DNA of 64,000 nucleotides from Eutreptiella sp. 'Long Island Sound 2002'. Lineage: Eukaryota; Euglenozoa; Euglenophyceae; Eutreptiales; Eutreptiaceae. The translations under genes were made by a program, and so were the position numbers. Of the stretch, positions 18,292-29,439 are shown one piece after another (positions within the stretch are counted from its first letter, which is position 1; every line of letters starts with the position of its first letter). Under the pieces are notes generated by a model. That model ran no database searches and had not been told where the DNA came from. It saw only the letters and a list, made by a program, of their open reading frames with translations. The DNA is taken from NCBI GenBank assembly GCA_964036045.1, contig OZ038380.1, forward strand, positions 123,584,899-123,648,898, in the 5' to 3' direction.

Positions 18292-19160
18292 TTGGTACCC
18301 GACCTACCAAACCGACCTCTCCATCAGGGCCGAGATCCAGAACCTGCCCGTTCTGCCCAACAACCCGAAACCTGGCAGGGTCTCTGAGCTGTTGGCTGAT
18401 CTGGATCACTGGGCTGGACGACTGATGCCCGGTTCCTACAGCAGCGACGACCTGCTGTTCTGATTGGTGGCCAAGCTCCCTCGATAGCTGTGGGGCGAGT
18501 GCCGTTCGACGGCGGAGCGCAAGGCTAGATCCCTCCGCTAGGAGGATCTATGCGTGCTACTCCTGGAGCTGGCGCTGGAGAAGGAGAGCGACCAGCACTT
18601 GAACAACTACCGTCCTGGTGGTGGAGGTTCTGGAGGCCATGGCAAAGGGTACCAAGGGTCCCGACCTGGGCAGGGGACTACCCCGGAAAAAAAAAGCCCA
18701 CGCCCGTATCATGGAGAACGTTAAGGAGCTATTCTGGTGTGATGCCAGGGACGAGCAGGGCCACCTGCAGCACGCCCCTGACTGCGAGCACCAAGACTGC
18801 TTCGTAGTCCAGGGGAAGCAGCAGGAGAAGAACACCGGCGCCAAAGCGAAGCTGCCCGATCATTACAGGTGCACCATCACGTGTGCATTCTGCGGGAAGC
18901 GGAAGCACTACGAGGATGAGTGCTACCATAAGGAACGCCTATCGGCGAAGCTTAAGGGTGAAGATCCTGGCAAAGGCTCAGGCAAAGGTGGAGGCGAAGG
19001 CAAAGGCAACGACTCCGGCAAGGGCAAGTCGAAAGGATGTGGTCAAGGGCAATACAAGGGTCAAGGTGGACGAGGAGGAGGCGCCAACCGCCAGCCAGAC
19101 AAGGACAACAAGAACAAGGACAAGAACGGAGGCAACCCCAACCCTAATCCAGGGGGCGCT
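18292..19160 (+). pseudogene. Element A gag C-terminal part with zinc knuckle
   Basis: The capsid continues with YPTYQTDLSIRAEIQNLPVL and ELLADLDHWAGRLMPG. Several nonsense codons follow near 18460-18540. After a Gly-rich tract, a frame from about 18618 reads LFWCDARDEQGH, then a classic CCHC zinc knuckle, CAFCGKRKHYEDEC, then a Gly/Lys-rich basic tail (GKGSGKGGGEGKG). This is the nucleocapsid part that binds RNA. It uses a standard CCHC knuckle, whereas B and C have a C-C-H-H motif. The frame then jumps directly into mid-RT near 19160, so the protease and first RT motifs were lost from this place. Confidence 0.85.
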
Positions 19161-19897
19161 ACAAGACCAAGATGGACAAGAGGAGCGGATTCTGGCAAGT
19201 GGACCTGACGCCCAACGCACAGGAACTACTGGCCTTCATCACCCCTCAGGGGAGGGTGTTCAAGTGGAGGGCCATGCCGTTTGGCGTGGCTAACGCACCC
19301 GCTCCATTCCAAGAGCTGATGAACAAGATCTTGTCCATCCTACGAAGGAGACCTAAGGTGCAGGAGCTTATATCCCGTGGGGCCCAGATGGAGGCTCACA
19401 TCGACGATGTATGCCTCGGGACCAATACCCAGGAGGATCACCTAATCCTCTTGGGTGAGTTCTTTGCGGTCTGCCAGGAGAACCACACACGACTCAAGCT
19501 GGAGAAGTGTGAGTTCATGCAGGAGACCATGCAGTACCTGGGGTTTGACGTTGGCTATGGGTGGTGGACCCCAGCGGCCACTAAGGCCAAACCCCTGATG
19601 GATGCCAAGGTACGACACGAAGACCCCAAGAAAGGACTTCATGATGTACGCAGTTTCATTGGGGCGTGCAACTTCTATCGCCGCCACATCAAAAACTTCA
19701 CCTACACCAGCGCCGTTCTGACGGACTTGATCAAGAAGAGTACTACTTGGCGCTGGGGCCCACAAGAGCAACAAGCGTTTGACGAGCTCAAAGACAAGGT
19801 AGCCAACGCTAAGTGCTTGGGCGTGCCTAGGGCACAAGGAGAGATTATCCTGGTGACTGACGCCAGCAATGTGGGCGGTGGCCACACGCTCTTCATG
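19161..19897 (+). pseudogene. Element A reverse transcriptase fragment and RNase H start
   Basis: The frame reads MDKRSGFWQVDLTPNAQELL, MPFGVANAPAPFQ and AHIDDV (HIDD in place of YxDD), then VRSFIGACNFYRRHIKNFT from the RT connection and ILVTDASNVGGG at the start of RNase H. It is the Ty3-type RT from motif 3 onward. The first two RT motifs are absent at the left junction, and RNase H is cut off at about 19897, where an inverted segment begins. Confidence 0.88.
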
Positions 19898-21420
19898 AGC
19901 TTAAGATCTACCTCCCTTTGCCAGGTGGTGATCTTCTGTTCGAGGTCCTCCTTCAATTGGGATAGGTCTCCCATACGTCCTTGCTTCAGTGGCCATGAGC
20001 TGCGGGTAGGCTTCGCGTAGCATAGCTTTTTCGCCACCAACTTCCTCTTGGAATCCACATACTCCCTGAGCCTGGATCGAGGGTCCAGCTCCTCGTCCAC
20101 GGGGTCTTCCACCCTCATCGAGAGTAGGGTCTTCAGTGGAGCGACGTACTTGGCGTTCTCCACTTCCTCCACACAGGTCTGCACGAAGAAGACGTCGTGC
20201 TCAGTTTCGTCGTCTGAGTGGATAGAGCTAGGTAGCTCAGATAATCCACACAGGAACAGGTACATGGCAGGGAGAGTTGGGGGCGTTGGTGTCAGTCACG
20301 ACGTACTCATCTCCCCCGGGTGTAGTGTCAATAGCATCTTGAGGTCGTAGGTGATCCTTCAAGTCACCCAAGGCAAGTCCATCGCTTTCTCGTTGTATAG
20401 CCTGGACCAGAGTCGGGTCCAGATCCTCCCAGGGAATGGAGATAAGACCTCCGTCCACCACGCTGAGCATACTCCCCCATCCGGGCTTCCCAATAGGCGT
20501 CTTGCGTCCCAGAGGCACGTAGATGGTCTCATCAGGCAAACGAACAGAGCTGATAGTCAGCCTGTCCAGGAGGTTTCGCCAGTACTCGTTGCCCCCATGG
20601 GCTCCCCAATCGGGGGAACACAGGACCATACGGGAACGTTCCAAGGCCACCTTGGTCAGCACCTTCCCCAGTTCACTGAACCTGGGGTTCCCGTAGGCCA
20701 TCCCGAAAGAGGGCCAGTAAAATTTGTAGCTGCAGTTCTTCCCCTTGCTGCAGTAAAGGTCCAGTACATGCTGCTTGTCGCTGGCGAACAACTCCACACT
20801 CAGGTCTTCTCGAGAGTAACGCAACTCCTTCAGACCTTCGTCTAGGACTTCCCCCAATAGTTGATAGTCCTCAGTTTTGGAGGCCGCCATCATGTTCGAG
20901 GGCTCCTCCTTCGATAGCCTCAGGTAACTCGAGGTATGCTCCGATTGCTCCAGTGGCACAGACTCTCTGCCACTGCCGTGGTCCACATAGAGGAGGTAGG
21001 GCGCTTGCAGCGTCAGGGACTGTATCCGGGAGTGCTGCACGAAGAAGTCAGTCCCCAGTACAAAGTCGAAGGCCTCAGTGTCCATCACATAGAACCGATG
21101 GGCGATAGTCCGGGAGCCCATAGGTACCCCCACTTCACAGTCCCCGCAGCTGTGCACCACATGTCCATCCCCCATACATATAGCAGCGGTGGTCATGGTG
21201 TTCTTCAGGGTCCCACAAGGTAAAATATTCTTGGCCACTATAGATATTGTGGCGCCAGTATCCAATACTCCCAGGGTATTCGCGTCCCCCTAGTCGGATA
21301 CGTACCCAAAACACCAGGTCTTGGGTGCCACCGGAGCGTCCCCGCCTGGCCACGCTCTACCAGCGATGACCCGTACTTCGGGCCGTAAAAGATTCTATCA
21401 GTGGATAGACACCGTATCAC
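19898..21420 (-). pseudogene. Element A protease and methyltransferase-like module, inverted
   Basis: On the minus strand the segment starts with a linker and an aspartic protease motif VLDTGATISIVAKNIL (Asp codon at 21262-21264; there is a frameshift a few tens of bases upstream). It continues with a methyltransferase-like domain (VELFASDKQH, YGNPRFSELGKVL, MVLCSPDW) and a linker (CVEEVENAKYVAPLK, DLSQLKEDLEQKI) that would normally lead to RT. In an intact element this belongs between nucleocapsid and RT on the plus strand. Its protease has the ordinary D-T-G-A motif, unlike D-N-G-S in B and C. The edges near 19898 and 21420 are estimated from where minus-strand protein similarity stops. Confidence 0.8.
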
Positions 21421-21859
21421 CGTGCGTTGTTCTCTCCGTCTAGGGGGGACCCTGGTGTGCACTGCTCAACACCTGAAGCGCTACTATGATCCTGAAGACC
21501 TCTGTGGGGAGGAGTGGGAGCTGAACGACGAGGAAATCGCCGCTCTGGACCTACAAGGGGCTGCCAGCCCTATGGAAGTTGAAGGTGAACTCCCCGACAT
21601 GAACGCCGAGGAGATGGCTAAGGAGGGCTTCTACCTGGTGAAGTCTGTCCTACGCCACCGCTATCGCCAGGGTTGGCGCTTCCTCACCCTCTCGGAAGGG
21701 TTTGGAGTCGAAGAGGCCACCTGGGAGCCCTTCTCTGCGTTTGTTCTACCTGAGGGACGCCTAAACTCAGTTCTGGTTGACTACTTGTCCCAGAACAACC
21801 TTGGTGAGTTGCTGAGGCTCGCTGAGACGCTTGCCTCCAAGACTAAAGCTAGGGACTGA
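21421..21859 (+). pseudogene. Element A integrase C-terminus and chromodomain
   Basis: A plus-strand frame reads GGTLVCTAQHLKRYYDPEDL, then an acidic linker, then a chromodomain-like tail (FYLVKSVLRHRYRQGWRFLT, ATWEPFSAFVLPEGRLNSVL). The integrase catalytic core is absent. It ends at a TGA at 21857, at the same relative place as the chromodomain end in B. Confidence 0.75.
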
Positions 21860-24120
21860 ACCTTATCCTTACCTGCCAAAGCGTATGTGTGAGTGTGCTA
21901 TTCCTAAGGTCCTGAGAGCAAGCCGCAGAAGGGGTGTCCTAATTATACCCAAGTCTGCACGCTTGCTAAACCTGGAGGGTTGGCTTATTGATGCCAGGGG
22001 GTACGCCCCGGGTCTCCCCTCCCCTAAGCGCCCAATTTCTGTGCTGGCGCAAATCCTTTGGGGAATACCCAGCGTAATAATCGAGGTATTGTTTTCCCTA
22101 CCTATCTGTCTACTACAGGGAGGGGTGGCCAAAAGCTATGAAGGCATGAAAACGCCGTTTTGCTAAGTGGCCAAAACACTGACCTAACCACTGCCAGAGC
22201 CGACCAACCCTGCTAAAATTGCAGGAAACGGGTGGGACAGTGACACACGCACTACAGGTCCTACACACCCTACAGTGGCACCATCCTGGTGGGCGAGCAC
22301 TTCTGCAACTGGCTCAAGCCCCCACTCAGGACTACCACTCCTACACGCACACTCTACTCGGTGTTGTTGGAGAACATGTCGTGGGTCCTAGCGACCCTCC
22401 TGTGAAGAAGACAATAGAAGACAGCGCTGCTAAGCAACTGTGGCCTAACAGGGGACGCCACAACGCGTTTCCCCTGCTAGGGCTTGGAGGGGAGAGGTGC
22501 TCTTTTTGCGTGCACCGCGCAGATGTCGATGGAGTCGGACTTCCTGCTCTGCCGCAGGCAGAGGCGGAGTTATTTGTTTGTGTGATCTGCGCCCTTGTTT
22601 AGCAGGGCATGAAAAGAATGGTATGCTGCTGCACCAATCACCCTACCTGCCCACCTGTAAAGCAAAGGCAAATGAAGGGGTGTTTGCGGCGGAGGATCCA
22701 AGCCACACTATACGTATTATACGCTTCTGAGTGTGACCTATAATACACTGTCCGCAAACACGCTGAAGGATCAGCTCCCCTGTCAAGCAAGCAAGCGTTA
22801 AGGGACTCCTCAGGTTCTCTTAAAGAACGTACCGAGGAGCCCCTGGGTAGCCTAAACAAGGTTTACCGTGCGCACTTCGCGTGGCCTACCCTTTAATGCG
22901 TGTGTGAATGCACGAGCATGCACGACTGTCTTGGGCAAACCTGCCCATCTTAACCGCAATCACGAACTCCACCAGGGGGTGGCCCCACCTGGGCGTACCT
23001 ACCTTACCTACTGCTGGAGAGTGAGACAAGGTGAGGAGAAAAACGAGGCGCAAGCGAAGAACGTCGCTATGCACTTGTGTGTATGTCTAATCACCCTGAT
23101 CTGACCTCTAATCATCTGCAATCTTTCTAATCAATCCCTCTATCGCGTTCTATCGTTGTTAGCGCTGCTACAAGACTCGTTCACGGAGACACGAGACGAG
23201 CAATGTGTATGCTGCATACGAGACGAGCACGCCTGTAGTTTATACCTGATTCATTGAAGTCTTTTCGATGATTTTCGAATTCTTGGATGTTTGATACTTC
23301 TATTAGTGTGGGTGGAATCTGTATGTTTATTTATTAATGTGTGTCTCGTCATTTTCAAGACTACGTGAGACATACGTTTATAATGCCATTATTTCTGCAT
23401 TTTCCGGCGCTTCGCTAGGAGCCGCTCCTGCGCGCCGCCTTTTTATGCGTAGGAATTTCTTGATTTAAAAAATCTAGAGATGACTATAATTTTTATAAGA
23501 ATGTGCTTCTGATGCACAATTGGATTCTGCTCAGGTGTGTTGTCTTAGAAAAATTCTAGGCAGTCATTTGACGGATTTTGGTGTCGTCGCTTCGCTTTTG
23601 CGTGGATTCGTCCATAATTCTCCCATTCCTGCCTCTGCAGCTACCCACGCGCAGCCTCGCTGATTAGGCCGTGTTCGGGCAGAAACGCAGCAGTCTGGAG
23701 AGACTGAGCAGAACCAAAGACCCCACCAAGGGGCAATTTAATGTTTTTACGACTCCCTTCGCCCTAAGACAGGTCACAGGTCGCCAGCAGGTTTACGAGA
23801 ACCCATGCGAGTGTGTATATTGTGTTTTGCGCTGGGTTTGTGTCGCCCTGCGTCTTGGAGGGAGGGATGCACATGCACATGTTTTGGCATGCTCCCAAAC
23901 TAACCCAACCAAGCCACAGGAGCCCCGGCAGCGCCATGAGCGCTGAGTCTTCTGTAGGAAATGTTACAAACAGAGCAGCAAAAGAGCGCCAGCCATGGTG
24001 AGACCCCATTTTTGAGTGTGAGGGAAACTATAGGTATTTTAAAGTAGATGTGGAAACCAAGGAAAGGCCAAGAAAAAATCCCTTTTTCCCAAAGTGCGAC
24101 AGTGGTGGCCACCACACCAC
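21860..24120 (+). other. Element A long 3' spacer
   Basis: 2.3 kb without a convincing coding frame. The part around 23100-23660 is AT-rich, and the flanks hold short open frames with no recognisable domain. No tandem repeat or tRNA gene was seen. Confidence 0.6.
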
Positions 24121-24128
24121 AAGGGGGG
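24121..24128 (+). other. Element A polypurine tract
   Basis: AAGGGGGG immediately precedes the 3' LTR start AGTAAG. Confidence 0.85.
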
Positions 24129-24913
24129 AGTAAGAAAAAGTGCTTTTCCAATGCTTTGAGGCATACTCTAGTTGTATTAGGGATGCAGTGAGCATCCAGG
24201 CATTTCTATCTTAGTATTGGCCCCACCAAAAGTGGTGATAACACATTTTGACCTATGGAACCAAAGACCCAATCAGGATATGGAGTGGACCCCTTAATCC
24301 CCTTTCAATGTGAGGCAAATCATCTTTCCCTAAGTTGATAGAGTACTGACATATTGAGGGCAGAGCCTATGAATTTATCTATGTTTTTCCATGAATTCTT
24401 AGCTGTCCTAGTGGTATGCACCCTAGGGCGCTGGGCACCTCTTTTTGAGAGGTCCTGGGTTCAATTCCCGGTCAGCCTAGCTAAGTAGGAAGATCCCATG
24501 TGACATGGCAGTGACCTCATCGCCACATGCCCTGCCACCTCAGCACATATGGGACCCAACACAAAGAGCGCACATCTCCTGAGATGGCACTATGGAGATA
24601 GAGTGACCATGGGGCAGTGTTCCAACTCTTTTCCAAAACATTTCAGCTATCTTTGTGAATATGCAATCCGATTTGACCTGAGTTGCGGTTTCTGTGAATA
24701 TCCTTTGATCTTCCACTGTTTACACTGCAGCCCTTCATGCTTTGATCCTGATTCTCTTCTCCTTGCATACCTCTGGCTTGGGCTATCCTGGATTCACTGT
24801 ATTTCAGCAAACAAAAGCTTTTCATCTTCAAAAACAAGCAGCAGGAAACCCTACACCAGCAGCAAGCAGCAGGAGAGGCACAAACACAGTGTTGAAATCA
24901 CTATAAACTTTTC
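24129..24913 (+). repeat. Element A 3' LTR
   Basis: Aligns with 5767-6550, with roughly 30 differences by eye, including a small indel near 24225. It keeps the tRNA-like core (24398-24485; B-box match at 24458-24468). Its LTR frame from ATG 24549 is uninterrupted through the whole LTR, unlike the 5' copy. Confidence 0.9.
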
Positions 24914-24914
24914 T

Positions 24915-24919
24915 ACTCC
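24915..24919. repeat. Right target-site duplication of element A
   Basis: ACTCC, matching 5762-5766. The LINE reading resumes with CCTACAAGGCCATCCGCC, as in copy 2. Confidence 0.85.
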
Positions 24920-26348
24920 CCTACAAGGCCATCCGCCACCCCAACGACGCCATGACCTACACCGGCCGGCGCACCAATACCACAGACAGGCAGGAGGACG
25001 GCTCCCTCACCAACGACCCAGCCACCGTGCTCCAGGCCATCCAAGACAGCTTCCTCCAACAACACATGCCCACCCAAGACGCATTGGACACAGACACCCA
25101 GGCAAAAGTCGACCGCCTCCCTCAGGTCCTCTGCCACGCCCAGAGGAGGCGACTGGAAAAGCCATCCACTAAGTCCGGAGCGCCATCCACAGTCTCCGGC
25201 CTACAAAACCCAAGGCTACGACGGCCTCCCTGCGGAGGCATACTACCACCTCCCCGCCCACCTCCTCCGCATCCTCGCCCACCGCCTCTGGGACATCGTC
25301 ATGGGCCAAACCCCCCTGCCACCAGACTGGGCAAACGTTGCCTGCTCCCTCTACACAAAAGGGGGACTGGGCCAAGCCGGACAACTGGCGCCCCATAGTC
25401 TGTGCAGTCACGGAGGTCAAAATCTTCTGGACCATCCTCCTGCGCCGCATCCGCCCCCACCTGTAACCCCACATACCCGCCAGCCTCTGGGGGGCCATCC
25501 CGGGCCGGTCCCCACACGAGGCCATCTTCCTCCAGGACACCATCGCTAGTATGGACCCGGTAGACCTCATCATCGCCGCCCTCGACGTCAAGGGAGCCTT
25601 CCCAAACACCCCCTGGCTCCTTCAGGAGGCGGTGTGGAAACGCATGCGCCTCTTCTTCTACAACGTCACCTCCGGCTACATCCGCACCCACAAGTACACA
25701 GTCCGCACTGGAGCAGGCCTCACCCCCTTCCTGGATCCAGGAAGCGCGGTCCCCCAAGGAGGAGCGGAAGGCTCCTTCCTGTACCTCCTCGTAACACTCC
25801 TCCTGGCCCTCACAATCGGGCAGAATTACCCGGCCTACCTACCCTAGCCCCTCCTCTCCCCCCTGGTGGGCTTCGCGGACGACACCAGCCTCACGGTCGC
25901 ACACACCCCACACGAACCCCACACCCCTGACCCCTGGACGAACGGTCACCCAGCAAGCCAACGACTTACTGGACGTGACCATCTCCTACCTCTGCCGCAA
26001 CAACCTCATCGTCCGACACACAACGTTGTTGACCATGATCAAGGGGTCTGCCACACCCCCCACTGTAGGGCCTGAAGGAGCCCCCATGCAAGTCGTGACG
26101 ACCACCACCCACCTGGGGGTGATCCAGGCCGCCAACCCTGAGGACACCACCCTCCCTCCCAAGTTGCAGTCACACCTAGCCCATTCCCCCAAATACGCGT
26201 CCTCGACCACCAAGGCCCTCTCCCTATCTGACCAGAGCCTGGTGTACTACCTCACCAGGGTCTTGAACGCCTCCATAGGCTTCCAGGCACTCCACCTGAC
26301 ACACCCCACCGGCGCCCTCCAGCCGGCCACACGCGCCGTCACCAAGGC
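24920..26348 (+). pseudogene. LINE copy 1 reverse transcriptase
   Basis: The linker resumes (AIRHPNDAMT, SLTNDPATVLQAIQDSFLQQ) and becomes frameshifted near 25150-25400. RT motifs follow: IPASLWGAIPGRSPHEAIF, LIIAALDVKGAFPNTPW (motif A, with Asp), AVPQGGAEGS (motif B) and LVGFADDTSLTV (motif C, FADD). Motif C lies just after an in-frame TAG at 25845. This enzyme would copy the LINE RNA at the nicked target. Frameshifts and stops make it inactive. Confidence 0.9.
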
Positions 26349-27535
26349 ATGGTCAGCACACGGGGGCTGGCCCACCTTTATACCCGCGCCATCCGGGCAG
26401 CATCGCCCCACTATGGGGACGCCATAGGGGACGAGGTGAAAGCGGCCTACACCAGACACACCGCCCTCCTCCTTCACCGCATGACCCACAACCACTCGCC
26501 GGAAGTCCTTGAAGTCGCCACAATCGGCCTCCACACCGCAAGATGGGCCCGCAACACATGCCCACGCTGGATACTCCACCAGACGGGCATGCCCACCAAC
26601 ATGAACACGTGCCTGTGGAACCCCCTGCAGCTTCCCCTCCCTTCCCGGCACCACGCAATACTCACCAATGGCACGTGCCCGGAGGAAGGACCCCTGGCGG
26701 TCCTCTGCGGAAACCTCCACCATCACCAAAAAGGCACTATCAACACCATAGACCTCGTCAGGGCCTCCGTCACCATAGTATACGTCACCATCCCCCTAAT
26801 GCGGGACCTTCACCACAGCGGGGCACACCACACCCCCTTCCTACAACTTCCGGAAGGGCCTCATTACCGCCTATTTGACCAGTACCTCACGCAGACGGCA
26901 CGAGCATCGGGACAAACTCTGCCAGGAAGAAAAGACATGCAAGCAGCCTACCGGGAGGTCAAAAAGCAGCACGTCCGACCAATCCCAGCGACACCGCCCT
27001 ACGCACCCACCGGCTGGAAACACGAACCCGTCCCCCCGGTGGCGGGCCCAGTTCCACCGCTAACCCTATTACTTGCCCTGAATGAAGCCAAACCCACGCA
27101 GACCACCCTCATCCACTACGGGGCAAAATGGCGCATACCCAAGCACCACATGACCTCCTGGGACCTACGGAAGGTCCCCCACAACTCCACCGCACCGACG
27201 CAAACCCCATGGTGGCGTGGAACCCCGACCACACACCCCGATGGCTCTTCATCACAACGCCCCCCTGGCCCCGCCCCGACCCGGCAGGGGTCGCCATCCG
27301 TTACAGCATGTAGGAACCAGGCAGAACGGGCAAGCACGAGCACCCCTACTATCCGCTCCACCACTCCTGCCACACACCAGAGCACCAAACACAAACCCTA
27401 ACATGCCGCGACCTTAACCCGGACACCGCCTACATCCTCCACTACATCTACTCCTACCTCACACAAGGACAGCCAGAACAGGGACTCATAGCCAGGTCCC
27501 CCAAAGCGGAACACATCATCTCCAAAAGAATAGGC
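26349..27535 (+). pseudogene. LINE copy 1 region between RT and RNase H
   Basis: A 350-codon frame (26349-27401) begins LAHLYTRAIRAASPHYGDAIG and continues with HTALLLHRMTHNHSPEVLEV and REVKKQHVRPIPATPPYAP. This is probably the thumb and linker of the LINE polyprotein, because it continues directly from RT toward RNase H. I recognise no separate domain. The frame shifts again near 27200-27400, where it turns into low-complexity Pro/Thr. Confidence 0.6.
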
Positions 27536-28600
27536 ATGTACGCCACCCCCATCCTGCAGCCCACAGCCCCGGTGACCCACTTCACCACGGGCCTCGCCAT
27601 ATACGCCTACCTGCCCATGAACCCATGCCGCCTCCCACAACCGGACCTACTCTTCGTCACCGACGCCTCAGGCAAATCCGCCCTCACGCCCATCACCTGG
27701 GGAGCCACCATACAGCTAACCCACACCTGGGGGCACTACCACATGGACCACCACACGGGCCACACCACCTACGGGGCCTCCTCCCACGGGGAACTTGGGG
27801 CGATGCCCAACGCCATCGCCGAAGTTGCAGCCCACTTACCCGTTCTACTCCCGCACGTCGTCCGGGTCTGGTTCGTAGTGGACGCCATTATCAACACGCA
27901 CCCACTCCTCCGCATAGCAAGACAACCACTCCACAAAGCTACCGCGACGAGCCTCGGCACACAAGCACTGCTACCGTAGCCTTCCCCCCTACGTCCAACT
28001 TCACATCGTGAAACAAGACCCCCACAGGCACCAATACGGAAATGATAAGGTCGGCAACCAGCCAGTACACCAGCGCACAACGCACCTGCCAACCCTCCAG
28101 GTCCCCGACCTCGGACGAAACCACACACACCTCCAACACATACCCCCCAAACAGGAGCCCCCTATACCTCCCACGACAGAGCATACCATTACCCCAACCC
28201 CATCCAACATCTCGCCCGCGTGCTCGGGGACACAGACAGCCGGGCACACATCCAAGAGCTCCCGGGGAAACTGAAAGTCCCCGTCTACCACTTGGCACTG
28301 CGCTCAGCAAACGTCCCAGCCCAGTTCCAGAAACGACGCATTCACATCCTCAGAGAGCAACTACCGGAGCATCCCCCTCTCACAGCGACCACCATCCGCG
28401 ACCCCAACCTCCTCCGAGCAACCCTCCAAGGCAGGGCTCTGGGCACTCCACTGGGCTGGTACCGCCTACAAGAGACCTGGACCAAGCTCACTGTCGAAGC
28501 CCTCCGGGACCTCACCACCCCAGGCAACGGCCTTCATGAGGCCATCGTACACCCGGTACTCTGGCGAGCCCGCCAACACGCCCAAGGCCAGCACGTCTGA
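27536..28600 (+). pseudogene. LINE RNase H copy a, with a deletion after it
   Basis: RNase H reads LLFVTDASGKSAL, GASSHGELGAM and VWFVVDAIINTHPLL, ending near 27979. The acidic residues (Asp in TDASG, Glu in HGELGAM, Asp in VVDA) are in place. The next part, a zinc finger and helical region present in copy b (32450-33200), is missing: QRRIH...REQLP is joined straight to EHPPLTATTIRDPNLL. The end, GQHV, meets a TGA where copy b has a Trp codon. Compare copy b at 31684 onward. Confidence 0.85.
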
Positions 28601-29439
28601 GGTTTGAGATTTGAGGTTTGATTTTGCGGGTACTAGACGCCTTTCGGCCCCGGGGGGCCACCTGGTCAAGCCAGGTGATATCCTCCCCACTGGGTCCTAG
28701 TGGGGGGCCCTCCGAGAAGCACCTCCTGCCTGGTGGCGGAGTCCCCCGCGTTCACAAGGCTCGGAGCCCCGTCCTTCCCCGGCTTCCCCGTTTTGCCACT
28801 CCCCGGTCAGTGCATCAATTCGCAGCCGTGGCTGCAGGCGCTTACCCACCGCGTCGCCCCCCTAATGCGTGGTCGCCCGGGCCGCCGGTCGTGAGTGGGA
28901 CCCCCTTGGGCTGGCGCGGAGGCTGCCTAGCCTAGGGGTTGGGGCGTGGCGCAGTGCGCCACTACTGCCTTGGCGGGTGCAGTGCCCCGTCCGTGTGTGC
29001 GCGGCGCTGGCGGCCGGTTCGGGGGGCTCGGGCCGGTACCTTGTGTTGTGTCTATCTGGTTTCCCCCATCCCGCCCCGCGTGTCCCGCGCTGCGTGTGGC
29101 GGGCCTTCCCGTCCGGGTGTCCCTGACCCTCGCTCGCTGGTACGCCATTCCACGCGGTCTGTGCGTTCCGCGTGCTTGGTCCGGTTGCCCTTCTGGTAGT
29201 CCCCGCGTGCCCTTTGCGTGTGTGTGCGCTCGCGCTCCCGCGGCATCCGCCCCCCCCCCCCTAGGCCGTGTGGCGTGCGCACCTCGCGCGGTCCCGGCAC
29301 TGGGCGCTGGTAGGGCCGTTCCACGTGGTCCGTGCCCCTCCGCGTGTCCTGCCCCGGTCCCTTGCTCCGTCTGGCGTGCCTTGGGGGGGGGGCGGTCCGG
29401 TCCTCGTTCCCCCCTACCTGGCATGGGGCTGTTGTTGTG
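28601..29439 (+). other. GC-rich unique segment before the tandem array
   Basis: It opens with a short repeat of GGTTTGA/GATTTGA and several perfect stem-loops, for example CACCTGG/CCAGGTG near 28660-28680 and CCCCACT/AGTGGGG near 28685-28710. No convincing coding frame. It has no match in LINE copy 2 that I can see. It is either the end of one LINE fragment or the leader of another. Confidence 0.5.

Larger units (their letters stand above)
5767..24913 (+). mobile_element. Element A: degenerate Ty3-type LTR retrotransposon, host of element B
   Basis: Two LTRs of about 784 bp (5767-6550 and 24129-24913), an initiator-Met primer-binding site, a polypurine tract and a 5-bp target duplication define it. 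Without B it is about 9 kb. Gag and nucleocapsid, an RT fragment and the integrase C-terminus with chromodomain are on the plus strand. Protease and methyltransferase-like parts are inverted at about 19898-21420. Most of the integrase and the first RT motifs are missing. The LTRs differ at roughly 30 positions by eye. Confidence 0.9.

Noticed and set aside
25400-25900. Reassignment of UAG/UAA to glutamine in the LINE
   Set aside because: Stops in one LINE copy align with Tyr, Asp or Trp codons in the other, as random decay predicts, and element B uses UAG, UGA and UAA as normal ends.
28590-28625. Telomere-like GGTTTGA/GATTTGA repeats
   Set aside because: Only about three imperfect copies; too short to call an interstitial telomere tract.
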